Assembly (NCBI GenBank): GCA_949825025.1
Contig: OX463778.1
Span: 6,835,142 to 6,899,141, forward strand
Reading direction: 5' to 3'
DNA length: 64,000 bases
From: Siphlonurus alternatus
Taxonomy: Eukaryota > Arthropoda > Insecta > Ephemeroptera > Siphlonuridae
The notes below the pieces were generated by a model. It made no database searches. It saw only the letters and a program-made list of their open reading frames with translations, and had not been told where the DNA came from. The position numbers and the translations under genes are program-made. Each line of letters begins with the position of its first letter. The stretch's first letter is position 1. This document shows, piece by piece, positions 1-12,594 of the stretch.

Positions 1-1823
1 TACCGCGGCGCTCTGGTGCGACTGGCGCCTCCCTGGTCCAACGATGATGACGAACGAGCTGCCTCGTGTCCTGACCTCCTCGTGACCTCGGTACCACAGC
101 CACCCTGGTGGCGCCGCTCAACCATCATGAGCATGCTGGCCACGTCCCTCGATTTCTCTCTGTTCTGCGACCCGCCCTTCTTCCTGCTGGCCGCCGGCAC
201 CCTCCTGCTGTTCACGTGGTTCATCGTGCCGTACTTCTACCTGGCTGAACATATGTTGAGGCACGGTTACACGGACACGGATGCCTCGTTCTTGATTGCC
301 ATCATTGGTGTTCCCAACACGATTGCAATGGTGAGGAAATGTCAAATTATGACACTGACCGTCATAATAAATCTAGTTTTCGTCAGCAGGGCGTTCGGCC
401 AATGAGACTGCACTTCGTCATAAATAATGCAATGACATAATTAACTGCTAAGTAAAACGTTCATGTCAAATTTTATGAACGGTGAACTTGATTTTCCTTT
501 TTTACATGATTTTATCATTGATGAATAACAATGAAGCATATAATAGTTTGAAAGATATAAATTAATTAAGACATGCATGCATAGATTATATACCATATTT
601 ATCATTCATTGTTTCATATATATATATATATATATATACTGTCAGGTCTGCCAATGTTACGTTTTCAAGTGTCTGCATGAACATTCTAATTTTTAATTAC
701 TCACGAGAGCCTTATACAAATAAATAAAGGTTACGCAACAGCAGCAAAAATACTATATCATCAAATTTATGGAAAATCCACACTGTAATTCATGCTGCAG
801 TCCCTCCTTTCTTGCACTTTCAATGCCGATCCATCAGGAGCTATTTACGAAAATCTGATGATGTTTCGCAACTGATAGTTAACCGATTATGCAGCTATTA
901 ATTATTTTAAAAGGCTTATAATTAGCTCTCATACACAAAGAGGTATGGATTGAAAATATAATATGTGCATGACATAATTAGAATGTAAAAACCATAAACT
1001 TACCTTTAAGTCTATGGTAAAAACAAAAGGAATCATATTTCCACCTCATTGTACACTTTTGATATCCACCAAGATGTCCCCAGAGTGACGTGGTTTTGTT
1101 CAGGTGGCGCTCGGCTGGGCTGGTGACAAACCGTGGCTACCCGTGGCCAACACGTACGCGGCGTGTCTCATCGTGTGCGGGCTCTCCACGCTCGCCATGC
1201 CCCTACTGGTGGATAGTTTCGTGGGGCTCGCCGCCGCAGCCGCGCTCTTCGGCCTCTCGTTCGCAGCCAACTTCTCCTTCACGCCCGTTCTGCTGGTGCA
1301 GTTGGTGGCAATGGAGAGGTTCACCACGGCTTACGGTTTGGTGCTGTTGGTGCAGGGAGCTGGAAACCTGCTGGGACCACCGCTCGCAGGTGACCATCAT
1401 TTATCAAAATTTTGTGTCAAATAGATATATAATAGAGGGGCCTCAAGTCAACTGATTTCGTGATTTTAATTTTTCCCAAACCTAAAATAAATTAAGTTGC
1501 CTAGTCTCAAAGAGCGATGATTAGGCAAGACTTACAACATATTATATAATAACAATTATTAGATTTATTAGTTTATCGATTGACAATCTATATAATTTAT
1601 GAAATTCTAATCCATTTAAGAAATTACTTCTCGTGGGCTAATAAGTGTTAATAATATCAATGTCATACAATTTTGTTCACTTCCAGGGTGGCTGTTTGAC
1701 CTGACGGGGACGTGGGACCTTTCCTTCTACCTGGCAGGGGTGTTCATCGTCATCTCAGGGGTGCTCACGCTGCTCATCCCCGTGTACCATCCTCAGAACC
1801 CCACCCCCAGCACCGTCGTGTGA
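1..1823 (+). CDS. Monocarboxylate-transporter-like MFS protein, 3' exons (partial)
   Basis: Three exons join in phase: 1-330 (open to the left edge), 1104-1389 and 1687-1823, ending in TGA at 1821-1823. Splice sites are ATG|GTGAGG at 330/331, TTGTTCAG before 1104, GCAG|GTGACC at 1389/1390 and TTCCAG before 1687. The product has repeated hydrophobic helices with short charged loops. The loop across the first junction (VPNTIAM joined to VALGWAGDKPW) matches the G-x-x-x-D-(K/R) loop of SLC16-type MFS carriers, and glycine-rich helices near GAGNLLGPPLAG are typical of their C-terminal half. The expected role is proton-linked monocarboxylate transport in the plasma membrane; the exact substrate cannot be read. 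The exons are GC-rich, unlike the AT-rich introns. The 5' half lies outside the window. Another MFS class is possible. Confidence 0.8.
331..1103 (+). other. Intron of the MFS gene
   Basis: AT-rich intron with a short (TA)n run at about 618-640. No coding signal or RNA gene was seen. The following intron (1390-1686) is also empty. Confidence 0.7.
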
Positions 1824-4441
1824 CGTCATCAGACTGAAATAGAGACAATGTTGAGGACGATTTGTCTTCTCTATTAGAAGAGGTTTTTGTTAAAATTACC
1901 TGGCTTTTAATTTACGTATGTACATCATGCAGTGCTAAGACTCCCTGCAGGTAATTTAAGTACTTGTTTTATTGCATGGACAATGGACAATTTTTATGAT
2001 TTTTTTATTTCATATTTGGATACAGGACATAAGGCTCGGACTGGCCCTAAGGCTGGGTCAGGAATCCCTGACTGGCCTCCCTGCTTTTTAGCACAGAGGG
2101 TATACAAAAAGTGGCCTCAAGCCCCCTTCCAGGTAACCTCTCTGCTGCCTGTAATGTCTATATGGCCCTGACTGGCCCTAGCTTCCCAGTCCGAGCCTAT
2201 ATAAAGGACATCAATTTATGAATTTTAATTTTTTTTTTGAACCCTCTAACACATTTTGTGTTTAAAAACCCTATGACGTCAGAGTCATTAGATTATTTAA
2301 CATGCAAGCATATAGGGAAAGGCGTTACATGACTAAATGACGTCACAATGTTTTGCAGCATGATTTTAATGATCTTAGAGAGTTAAAAGGATTTTAAGAA
2401 AATAAATATATAAAATAAATATTACATTTAATAAAATATAATTATTATAACTCTACATCTTCTATCCAAATATACAATAAAAATGTCATACAGATTGTCC
2501 ATTACTGGTTTGACCCATGACCAACTTTTTGACCTTAAAGTAATGGAGAAGGTTCGTTTGTAAACCATGAATGGACAGTCACCGATAATGATGATCATGA
2601 TAAGATTGATAAGTAGATAAGTTGCATGGTATTTTGATGGAATCGACAATTTCCTTATATAACGCATGACACTTATATATTTAATTAAGATGAAGAAAAA
2701 GTGAGCACCATTCAGAGTTATTAACGAACGCTCTTTGTCGTTGTAAGCAAACACCAATCAAAGCGGTCGGCAATGATCCCGCGATGACAATTAAATTTAT
2801 GATGGCTTGTATACTTCGTTTTAGCAACATGTTCCTTATTTCACTGCAATGGACAATCAGCGAGCATTTCTTGCTGCAAATATAAGAAGACCTCGATTTA
2901 TATATTGTCATTTTTTATTATTATTATTATTATTATTTTGCATATAGGGAAATACTTTACAATATATAACGTATTTCACCTTGATTTTAAAGCTGTTATA
3001 TAGAGGCTACCAGAAAGATTATTATACAGTATCTTACTATATAGTAACTCGGGCTCTTCTCTCACATACTGTAATAGCTATACTACATTGGCTGTCACAT
3101 TTAAGCCAGTTGGTAACGAATTAAGGATGTCATAATATATAATGGAGTATCGACCTCAATTTTTTTGGAAATGGATAGAGGGTGCAAAGTTATGCTACCC
3201 TGATTTTTTTCAGATTTTTTAGAGCCCGGGAACTATATTTAAAAAAAAATATTGAATGTTCTTTTTGTGACATCACGAGACGCCGCTCCTTAAGAAAAAA
3301 ATAGGACTTGCCGCCTCGTGACGTCACAAAAAAGACTTTCAATAATTTTTTAAGAAATAGTTCCCGGTCTCAAAAAATTCTGAAAAAAAAGAGAGTAGCA
3401 TAACTTTGCATGACCCTCTATCCATTTCTGCAATAAAAAAATAAATGAGGTCGATACTCCATTGGTCGACACGAGCCTAATTGGCTTAAGTATTTCCGAA
3501 CGGTTCCGACGAAGATATAAATTAAATGAATTATGACGGCCAGTGTACGTATTATTTACATTAAAAACAAAAAACAAAAATACATGTGGTTTTTGTCCAT
3601 TGCATAAAATGATTAATTCATGTGAAAAAAGTCCCTGTGAAGAAAACTGTGATTCTCAAGTTTGTGATTCGTTGTGATCAATATTAATTTGTTGTGCAGT
3701 AAAATTGTATTATTATATTAATAAATTGAACCCTCTAATGTAACACGTATTATTGTAAATTTTTATCGTAATTATTTCTTTTAAGATCTTGCATCTGATA
3801 GTATTCTTAATATTTATCAATAAAAAAATAGAATGTTAATAATGTTTATATTATTTTTAGGATTTGAATAGTTCATGTAAGATTTTCAAATTTTGATACA
3901 TAATAATTTAATCATTATGTCATTATAAGAAATTTATAAGAGGCGCGCAAGTCTTTGTCCCTTAAAAGGTATGCAATTTTCATTTTTAAAACTCTTTTCG
4001 TTTCCCTGAAAATCAAGAAACTAAAATTTGCTTAATATATACTTTCATTACTTTCTAGAAGATGCAATATAAGACTGCAGCCTTTTGAATGATATTAATA
4101 AAAAAAAAAGAGCTGTGGTATTGAAAAATATTGTTTTTGTTTTTCTGTTGTATTCTAACCAATTTTGTCCTATATAATGTATACTGAATAATAATAAACT
4201 CTTTTATAAAAAAAATTCTTCATCGTTTTTTTTTATACTTAATATTTACACTCTAGCTTTACACCATGAGGGCGCGGATCAAAATTGCTAAATGTTTTTA
4301 CTAAATTTATCACTTTTTTTTGTACGTTAATTACTGTCGTTATACGTAAATTAACCCGCCTCAACATATAATCAGCTCGACCAATCCGAGCCCGCATTTT
4401 CGCGCAACCCTCTCTGCTCCACCCCGTCCAAAGTTGACGAG
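1824..4441. other. AT-rich intergenic region with foldback repeats
   Basis: No gene is supported here. A hairpin at 2030-2205 has ends reading AAGGCTCGGACTGGCCC and its complement. A short (TTA)n run lies near 2914-2937. A family A foldback lies at 3141-3463. Open frames in the 2428-2911 area are short, AT-rich and unlike known proteins. Confidence 0.6.
3141..3463. repeat. Foldback MITE, family A, copy 1
   Basis: The two halves are inverted copies. The ends read AATGGAGTATCGACCTC and its complement, followed by a shared core (ATAGAGGGTGCAAAGTTATGC), then a GTGACGTCAC-like centre. Related arms recur near 29260-30302, 35190-35345, 37441-37722, 38180-38470, 46670-46960 and 56445-56765. No protein is encoded; this is a non-autonomous element. 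Confidence 0.75.
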
Positions 4442-5910
4442 GTGGTAGTCTCAAACTCACCACTAAGGCTAAATATTCTCTTATGGAATGTGGAAGGCCT
4501 GAAAAAGCTAATACCTTTAATCTCAGACAATATTCTTGAGAACCGAGATCTTATTGTATTCACAGAGACCTTTTTACTTGAATCACTTGACATAAATGGC
4601 TACTACTCCTTCCACAACCTTGCTTTCAAATGGCAGAGAGGGAGACCGTTTGGAGGCATCTCATGCTTCATAAACCCAAAACATGGTCCAATTTTAAATT
4701 TCTTAAAACTTAAAGATTTTATCATCATCAAAACTAAATATTTTACAGTCATTGCCATGTACCTTAATCTATATTTTACAGTTCTCGAACTAATGGAGGT
4801 AGTACTATATGCAATAAGCCTCACAGAAATTAAATGATGCTAATGTAATTTTCACGGGCGATTTTAACTGTAGAATTGACCTTTCAAATGTCCCGAAACA
4901 TCTACGAAACAAGACAGATATTCTATTAGACATTTTAAATTCAAATGGCTACTTATTCTCTAATAGCCCCCTAGAAAAAACTTTTGTAAACGCAAATGGT
5001 TCAAGTACAATCGACCTGCTTTTTTATAAACCTAAAAATTTTATATTAATAAAACATGTCATTATTTCTGAGACAAACTTGTCACTGTTAAAGAGTCATC
5101 TACCCGGTGAAATTATTTTAAAATTTACCCTTAGCAATCCTCCCAATAAAAAACTTTTTTACAGATCAAATTATTCAAACAAAATTGATATTAGAAATTA
5201 TAATGACCAAATTTATACTTATGGTGATACCATAATTACTCATATCAATAATAAAGATGTAAATAGTCTAAATATATTAATTACTAATGTCATTCTTCAT
5301 TCTACTATTGCAAAGAAAAATAATAAAAGAGTATCTAAACCCTGGTTTAATAGCGAATGTTATCTATCAAGGCAAGATCTTCTATCAAAATTTCATGCCA
5401 GCAAATTATATTTATTCAAAAACCCAAATTTGCATGAGCAATTTATTCAGGCAAGAAGCTGTTATAAGGCTTTATTGAAACAGAAAGAATTAGAATTTAA
5501 AATTAAATCGGAAGATAAAATGATTAAAGACGCAGAGCTAGAACCATACATATATCTTAGGAAAGATAGACCACCAACTAAGTCATGCCCAATTAACATA
5601 GACAAATGGGAAAACTATTTTACAAATATTTTAAATACAAATAAATTACAATCCGACCAAACTCTCAATCTTTTATCATTAACAAGAGACTATAATTGTA
5701 ACTCAAATTATATTCCTCTTAATGAATTTGAAGTCTATAATTGTATGCAAAGCCTAAAAAAACAATAAAGCTTCGGGCCCAGATTTTATTACGAATGAAC
5801 ATTTGAAGCTAGTAAGCAAGTCGTTAACCCCAACAATCACCAACATGTTTAACCTCTGTATTGAAACGGCTACAATTCCGGAATTGTGACGGATCGCCTA
5901 CCTATTAGTA
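4442..5910 (+). pseudogene. LINE retrotransposon 5' half: APE endonuclease and linker to RT
   Basis: Starts with a degraded APE endonuclease: NILLWNVEGLKK, then DLIVFTETFL (catalytic glutamate region). A frameshift near 4837 is followed by FTGDFNCRID (the GDFN motif) at about 4850-4880 and STIDLLFYKP near 5010-5035. The frame at 5079-5768 is the basic linker before RT. It runs, after another frame change, into ASGPDF and the start of the RT domain at 5770-5890, where TGA replaces an expected tryptophan codon. Similarity stops at 5910 in the middle of a codon block whose continuation is found on the minus strand at 24174. The copy is non-functional. Clade is uncertain. Confidence 0.8.
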
Positions 5911-6402
5911 AATTTATAGTTTTAGCTAATTTTTATAATATATAATAATTATAAACCATGCATGCAACTGCAATGAAATTTCATTCATTTTCTGTATCCG
6001 CGCACGCCATTATTATATGTATATATAATAAAATTATACTTGACAATAATAGAAATTAAATTTTATATTAAAAATTAAAAGCAAATCTAATTTAATTTAC
6101 GTATATTATTATAGTCTTTTATTAAACACAGAAAGTGTACATATTAACAGCACTAGAAACATACATTATAGAAAAACATTACAATAGAACACATAAAACA
6201 TACATACAAGACATATATAATAGTTACAGAATAATAGAACAATAGAAAATGATAATAAAACAATATAAAATAAAATAACAGATGATACTAACAGCCTGTT
6301 ACATCATAATAATAATATATCATATATATAATCACATATATAAAACAAAATATGACATAGAAAATAGATAGAATAAAAAAAAACTTATTGCTTCATTGCT
6401 AT
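5911..6402. other. AT-rich sequence between the two LINE halves
   Basis: No gene. On the inversion model this is the LINE 3' UTR and original downstream flank, now reversed and joined to the endonuclease half. Confidence 0.45.
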
Positions 6403-7722
6403 TCAAAATCTATAGACTATAATGAAATCTCCCCTGGCATAATCGCTAATAGGCTTAATTCTAGATTTACAGATATTTAAATGATATTGGCTACAATATT
6501 CATTACATAATTTACATACACAAGATTGTTCAGCTTTATGATAACCAGAAGATTTACAAATTAGATGGTGGAAGCCATGAACAGCCTGGCGAGTTAAAAC
6601 ATTTCTAACATTTGATCTATCCAATTGGGGCAGACACCAATATTTACATGTCATAGCATCAGTGCTGTAAAACTCAGGATTAATATCCTGAGCTTTTTGA
6701 TTCCTGACAGCTATAAAATTGGAATATTGATCTGTCGTTGGAAGTTTAAACATTTCTTTGATTTCTGTAATAACATAATTGGAATCTATCAGTTTATAGG
6801 CCAGTCTAGTTTCGGTAAATTTTGACAGACACAGTAATCTTTTAACAAACATAGCTTTTACTGATTCTAATTTATCAAAATCGGATACAGATAAATGAGG
6901 CCATACAATTTCAATACCATAAGTAGCCACAGGGGCGACTTTTAAATTGAATAGTTTGAGCCCTGTTTTGACGGATAGACCAGACAGCCCTGAGATAGTG
7001 TACATAACAGTGATCCGATAGCGTTCTTACATCTTTCTGTTATATGTTTAGAAAAAGAATGCCCTGTCATTTGAAGTATTATGCCAAGATATTTAAATGA
7101 ATTTAGAAATTCAATCTTTTGACCGTCACAATAAATTTCATCGTTTTTGCATAACGGTCCGCCTCTTCTAAACTCAACAACCTTGGTTTTCTCTGTGTTA
7201 ATTTCTAGACCATTTGTTTTGGCCCAGATGGATAGATTATTTAGCGCTTTTTGTAGCTTGACTTTGCTCTTTGAAATAATAGCAAGATCATCTGCATATA
7301 AATTAAGTACGACTTGATCATTTTCATTTTCACAGTTTATATCTTTTGTAATCTCGGTTATATCTGCAGTAAAAAGATTGAAAAGAAGAGAGCAGCTCGG
7401 GTCTCCTTGCAAAACTCCGTTAGATTGAATAATATTACTAGAACATGATAAGCGATCTTGAACACATACATAATTGATATTTAGAATAACAGCTAAGATA
7501 TTCAAAATTTCAGAAGGAATTACTTTAAATGACTTCAGCTTTTCAATGAGCAAATTCCTATTGACCGAATCAAAAGCTTTTCTGAAGTCTACAAAAGCAA
7601 TATATAAATGACCCTTTGGCTTCTCCAGTGCTATATAGTTTAATTTGATTATATATATACTGTGGATACAGCTTGTATTGTGGAACGTCCTGGCATAAAG
7701 CCGTATTGCTCTTTTGGAATAA
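6403..7722 (-). pseudogene. LINE retrotransposon RT domain and C-terminal zinc motif
   Basis: Reads right to left from 7722. It begins with IPKEQYGFMPGRST, followed by a frame change, then VDFRKAFDSVNRNLL, GVLQGDPSC and the catalytic NLYADDLAI, then the FKYLGI thumb motif. A second frame change near 7000 leads into a C-terminal region ending in a CCHC-like motif (CVCKLC...H....C) near 6460-6520. The stop is at 6403. This is the 3' half of the LINE whose 5' half is at 4442-5910. It is interrupted at 7722 by a large TIR element and resumes at 24046. Frameshifts make it non-functional. Confidence 0.85.
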
Positions 7723-7814
7723 CCCTTGTCTAAAAATGAGCCTATGGTCAAGTGGTTGACTACTGCCCAATGGTGAATTGGCCATTGGTCAAGTGGTCAA
7801 TGTCAAGTAGTCAT

Positions 7815-8056
7815 GGTCTAATGGTCCATTGGTCACGGTCTAATGGTCCATTGGTCACGGTCTAATGGTCCATTGGTCACGGTCTAATGGTCCATTGGTC
7901 ACGGTCTAATGGTCCATTGGTCACGGTCCAATGGTCCATTGGTCACGGTCTAATGGTCCATTGGTCACGATCTAATGGTCCATTGGTCACGGTCAAATGG
8001 TCCTTTGGTCATGGTCCAATGGTCCAGTAGGCACGGTCTAATGGTCCAGTCGTCAT
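7815..8056. repeat. 22-bp tandem repeat, about 11 units
   Basis: Units such as GGTCTAATGGTCCATTGG begin at 7815, 7837, 7859, 7881, 7903, 7925, 7947, 7969, 7991, 8013 and 8035. The first eight are nearly identical and the last three have drifted. Each unit carries several TGGTC motifs. It is the left subterminal array of the TIR element. Confidence 0.9.
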
Positions 8057-8140
8057 GCAGTTTCAAGTGGTCCAATGGTCATTTGAAGATGTTCCCGCGT
8101 GCTGTACATCACGATGCTGCAATCATTTTATTCAGCCAGG

Positions 8141-10440
8141 CAGTGTTGGCCACGTTCGTATTTAAAACGAACGCGTTCAGTTCATGTTCATTCGCCCAAA
8201 AATTGAACGAGTTCATGTTCATGTTCATTAATGTGAGAGTGAACGCGTTCAGTTCATAGTTCATTTTATAAATGAACGCGTTCATTTCATCGTTCATTTT
8301 TTTTTAATCAAGGTTTTAAAAGTTTCAAAGTTTTAACAAATAATGTAGCCTTTTATTTATTATTATTATTTTTTTTTAATTTTCTGCAAAGCTCAATGTA
8401 ATGTAATTTGTACACCAGCACCTACTCATAAGGCTTCCAGCCTTGGTAGGACTGTATTCTCATTATAACTAATAAAACTATTTAAAAAATATATATATTA
8501 TGTAACCCAATAAAATATATAGCAAAATTTTTTTAAATTGTTTCAACGGAAATGATAAATAATTAATTAATATGAAATTATTGTATAATTTAGAATTTAC
8601 TCTATGAATTCGTCAGAAAGGCATAACTCAAAAATTAATAATTTGCGATATAATAATGCAAATTAAGAGATATATGTTAATAATGTTAATAAGCGTGTAA
8701 ACCTTTGAACAACGCGCCGTTGATATTATTTGTTTATGTAAAATTACGCTGAAACATTACAAAGCAACAACAAATAAAAATCATCACTTACTTAATTTGC
8801 CATTTCAAATTAGCTGCAGATTTTTTATCGGTTGAATATTGTTTATTTATCGGTATGCAGAGCTTGCACTTCACTTTATATAGTTTTTCTCACCCTCATT
8901 AACGTATGTGAATGTGAAATATTTTTTATATGCCTCACGTACAGCTTGCAGGCAAGTCTGGTGTTACGGAGGTATCAGTGATTACATTATTAATTTTTAT
9001 TATGACATATTATTTGTTGATAAAATCTTTTTGTATTTAATTATATATTAAATATTCACATAATCACCTCTACAACACAGAACACACACTTTACACTTTG
9101 TTATTTTTCTACACATGTAATAAAAAAAGTGAATGCACCTGTTTTCTAAAAAAAAAAAAAAAATGGTCGATTCATGCGTATCCATCCTCTCGTATAGCTA
9201 AAGACTGCATGACTGATGTTTGGACTGTGTACCTTTGGGAGGGGTGATTGGGGGTGGGAAAGGAGAGGGGAAGGGGTAGAGGGTTCCCCTCTTCTCAAGA
9301 TCTTCCCTTAGTGTTTTGACCTTGGTTTGGCAGTGGCAACGATGACCTACTTAGGAGGTCCAGTACGGAGAGAGGGTGGAAGGGGGTTGAAGATTGCAGT
9401 GGTCTCTCACTGTGTGATCAGCAAGCAAAAATTTATCTTCTACCCATATCCTCCTATTCTTCATCCACGCGGCTCCTTTATGAAGCCGCCGGGCCGCCGC
9501 AACGAAAGATGTGACTTTTACAACAGTTAGGGAAGATTTACAAGAATACCTGCATTCTGAATCTCATTTTTTCATCATTAAGGTAGAGGTAACACGCCCA
9601 ATGCTAAAAAAATCCCATTCATAAAAATTGTGAAAAAAATTTAAAATGTTCTCCTCTACATCCCCTATCAGTAGGTAAAACATCAGGTACACAAAAACGA
9701 GCTAGTTTTTTTAGTTATAAATTTTTAAAGTTGACTAATTTAATATGGAGAAATGGAACTTCCATGTTAAATTAGTCAACTTTAAAAATTAATAACTCGA
9801 AAACTGGCTCGTTTTTGTATACCTGATATTTTACCTACTGATAGGGGATGTAAATAAAGAGAAAATTTTATTTTTTTTTCATAATTTATATGAATGGGAT
9901 TTTTTTAGCATTGAGCCAACTGATCCGTATTTTTCCTACCTTAAAGAAAACATTAGTATAATAGTAAAAAACTAAAAATATTTTAAAAAATATCCATGTT
10001 AAAAAGTCAACGAAGCGCAAATAACTTTATGATATAATTGCTTTTAACTTTATAAAAAAATTTTTTTTTTTTTTAGTTTCTTTGTTGGTATTTATGGCTA
10101 GAGAGAGAGAGAGAGTCGGTCGGTGGGTCGACAATTTCAAACGACTCTGTATCTCTCTCCTCTTAAATTGACTTGCTTGCCTCTCTAAACCTTAACATTT
10201 TGTATGTACTGAGAACTCTGAGAAGAGTAGAAAATATCTGTGATTTTTTTTTACAACATTTACCAGTCAAATAAGAACGAAGTATGAACGTACGTTCATT
10301 TCACGTTCAAAGCTAAAAAATTGAACATGTTCACGTTCAAGTTCTTTTTTTGTAAATCGAACGATGTTCACGTTCAGTTCATGAAAAAATGAACATGTTC
10401 AATGAACGTCGTTCATTGAACGCGTTCATGGCCAACACAG
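8141..10440. mobile_element. Non-autonomous hAT-like element with GAACGCGTTC-rich ends
   Basis: The ends CAGTGTTGGCCA (8141) and TGGCCAACACAG (10429-10440) are inverted and resemble hAT termini. About 170 bp at each end are filled with AACGTTC/GAACGCGTTC palindromes. No transposase is encoded. A TTAA foldback is inserted at 9578-9944. No clear 8-bp target duplication was seen, so the class is inferred from the termini. Confidence 0.6.
9578..9944. repeat. TTAA-flanked foldback MITE, family B
   Basis: Long inverted arms between two TTAA tetranucleotides. The interior includes mirrored blocks around AAAGTTGACTAATTTAA. It is related to the copies at 34479, 36323, 40132, 41629 and 57621. Confidence 0.8.
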
Positions 10441-11846
10441 ATTCGATAGGGGAAGTATTGCTAAAACATGCAATAAAATTAAATTTCAACATTTTTACTT
10501 TGAATTGGTAAAATATTTTACCTAATTCAAAATAAAAATTCTACAAATAAGACGAGAAAAATTCACAAAAACGTATAATCAAGAAGTAAAAAGTTGCATT
10601 AACTTATATATAATATAGAGAGTTAAAAGTTAAAAGACATGCATCATGAAAGCATTATAAACAGCTCCTCGAGGTTAATAATAGTATAATAGTAATTTAT
10701 TCATTATTACTCAGGTAAAAATGCTACAAACAAGACGAAAAACATATATATTCATGACTTATAATATGCAGAATCAAAAATGAAGAATTAAGTAAAAAAG
10801 TCATGATGCATTTACTTAATTTTTTATAATATAATATAGAGATCGAGTTTAATAAAAGACATGATGAAAGCATTAAAAATCGAGGTTATTTGGAATAAAT
10901 TAATATTTCATAGCTTGAAAACTCAAATTCTTTTATCATGGCAAATAAGCGCTTTTTTGAAGTATATAATTACCAATAATGGCTTCCTTTCCGTCGATCT
11001 TTTTTATCACATGTCCCAAGAGCCGATAAACATTGACTGTTTAAGGCCACCTGGAACAAAAAATACGACACAAAGAAACAAGAACTTCACAAAATAACAG
11101 TTCATAATAAGTTTTATGTGCAAAAAAGGTACTTATCTGATGTAAAACTGCTTAAAATATACACGAATTCAGAGATTTTATCTTCAATATGCTCCTCGTG
11201 GTGACGCCATGTTTTTTTCTAGCACTGGATACATCACGTGACCCGCGCATGCGCATTTGCGCACAGCACTGACCATTGACGTTAATGGTCAAAACCTGAC
11301 TACTGACGTCAATGGTCACAAAATTTTGACCAAAAAATCTTTAACATATATTGAATTCATATATGTGTATAGTCCGACCTTTCATGTAATGGTCAAAAAA
11401 ATCTTAACTACTATACCATAAACTAAGTAGTCAAAATATCATGACCATTGACCATCATGACCAATGAATTCTTTAGTCGGACCTTCGGACCATTGATGTA
11501 ATGGTCAAAAAAATTGACTATATATGTGATCGAACCAATTAAAAAGTCAAAATATCATGACCATTGACCATGACCAATGAATTCAGTAGTCCGACCATTG
11601 ATGTCATGGTAAAAAAATTGACTAGTAAACCAAGTAGTCAAAATATCATGACCACTGACCATGACCAATGAATTCAGTAGTCCGACCATTGATGTCATGG
11701 TCAAAAAATCTTGACCATCTGAACCATTAGTCTAAATATCATGACCATTGACTATGACCATTGACCATAACCATTGAATTCAGTAGTCCGACCATTAGTG
11801 CCATGGTCGAAAAAATCTTGACTACTGAACCAAGTAGTCAAAATAT
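10441..11846. repeat. Right subterminal region of the TIR element, first part
   Basis: 10441-11260 is AT-rich without a gene. From about 11268, GACCATTGACC and GGTCAAAAAATCTTGAC motifs recur in units of very roughly 70-95 bp (for example CATGACCATTGACCATGACC). The array is cut by the LTR element at 11847 and continues at 23722. Confidence 0.75.
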
Positions 11847-12423
11847 TGTGACATGCTGGTGCATTATTATGCAGCTGCATGATTCACGTTATCAAGGCCA
11901 TGAGATAAGAGTGAGTGCATCTCTGATGCGCTCTCTCTGTGACTCATTCTACCTTCTTGGTGACCACACACATGACCTTCTGTGCACACATCTTTCTAGC
12001 AAAATTACACACGTGTGACCTTCTAAATATGTATCTCTTCTAGCAAATTCGCACACGTGTAACTCCTTTTATTCTGGACTTTTCTGGATGATTCTAATAT
12101 GTAAAGAAGGCTGGCTCAGCACTATAAAAAGGAGGACCAACAGGCTTCAGCGGTCATTGTTATCCGAGGAGATACCCGAGTTGTTTTCGATATCAGTTAG
12201 ACCATCAGTCAGTGATTTACTCCGAGCTAGTAACTGAGCCAGACTTCTGTGAACTACTGTTTTTGTGGTAACTATTGTATTTCAGTGCTTTGCTCTTGGT
12301 TTATAATAAAGTTTATGCAATCTTAAATACTTGTATAGTCATTTGAGTGCAATCCTTGTCAGACACCACTAGGCTAGATGTCAGTTTAATAAGACCCCCT
12401 TGGTCTAGCTAGGTAGTGTCACA
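11847..12423 (+). repeat. 5' LTR (577 bp)
   Basis: Begins TGTGACATGC and ends TAGTGTCACA. It contains TATAAAAA at 12123-12130 and AATAAA at 12305-12310. The transcription start is expected near 12150-12160, so R spans about 12155 to 12325. Confidence 0.93.
12123..12160 (+). promoter_or_regulatory. LTR core promoter
   Basis: TATAAAAAGG at 12123, with an arthropod-type initiator candidate (TTCAGCGGTCATT) about 25-35 nt downstream. Confidence 0.7.
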
Positions 12424-12427
12424 ACTG

Positions 12428-12446
12428 TGGTGGAGTCGCCGGGCAC
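12428..12446 (+). promoter_or_regulatory. tRNA primer-binding site candidate
   Basis: Four nt after the LTR, TGGTGGAGTCGCCGGGCAC begins with TGG, complementary to a tRNA CCA end. The matching tRNA was not identified. Confidence 0.6.
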
Positions 12447-12594
12447 TCATTAGTATTTCAGGTTGCATACGTTCAGGGGTAAATTTAAATTCTAAGTTAT
12501 TTTCAAGTCAAAAAAAAAAAAAATTTTTTTTTCTATTATTTGTTGATGCCTGAAAGTACCCCAGTACTGTGTAACGTAAATTGAGCAAAGTGGA

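Noticed and set aside
4442..7722. LINE 5' inversion by twin priming
   Set aside because: Twin priming leaves the inverted 5' part next to the 5' side of the sense part. Here the 3' end of the RT half faces the break end of the endonuclease half.
7815..8056. Regular 22-bp array as a CRISPR-like locus
   Set aside because: Units are contiguous with no spacers, the DNA is eukaryotic, and the array belongs to the end of a transposon.
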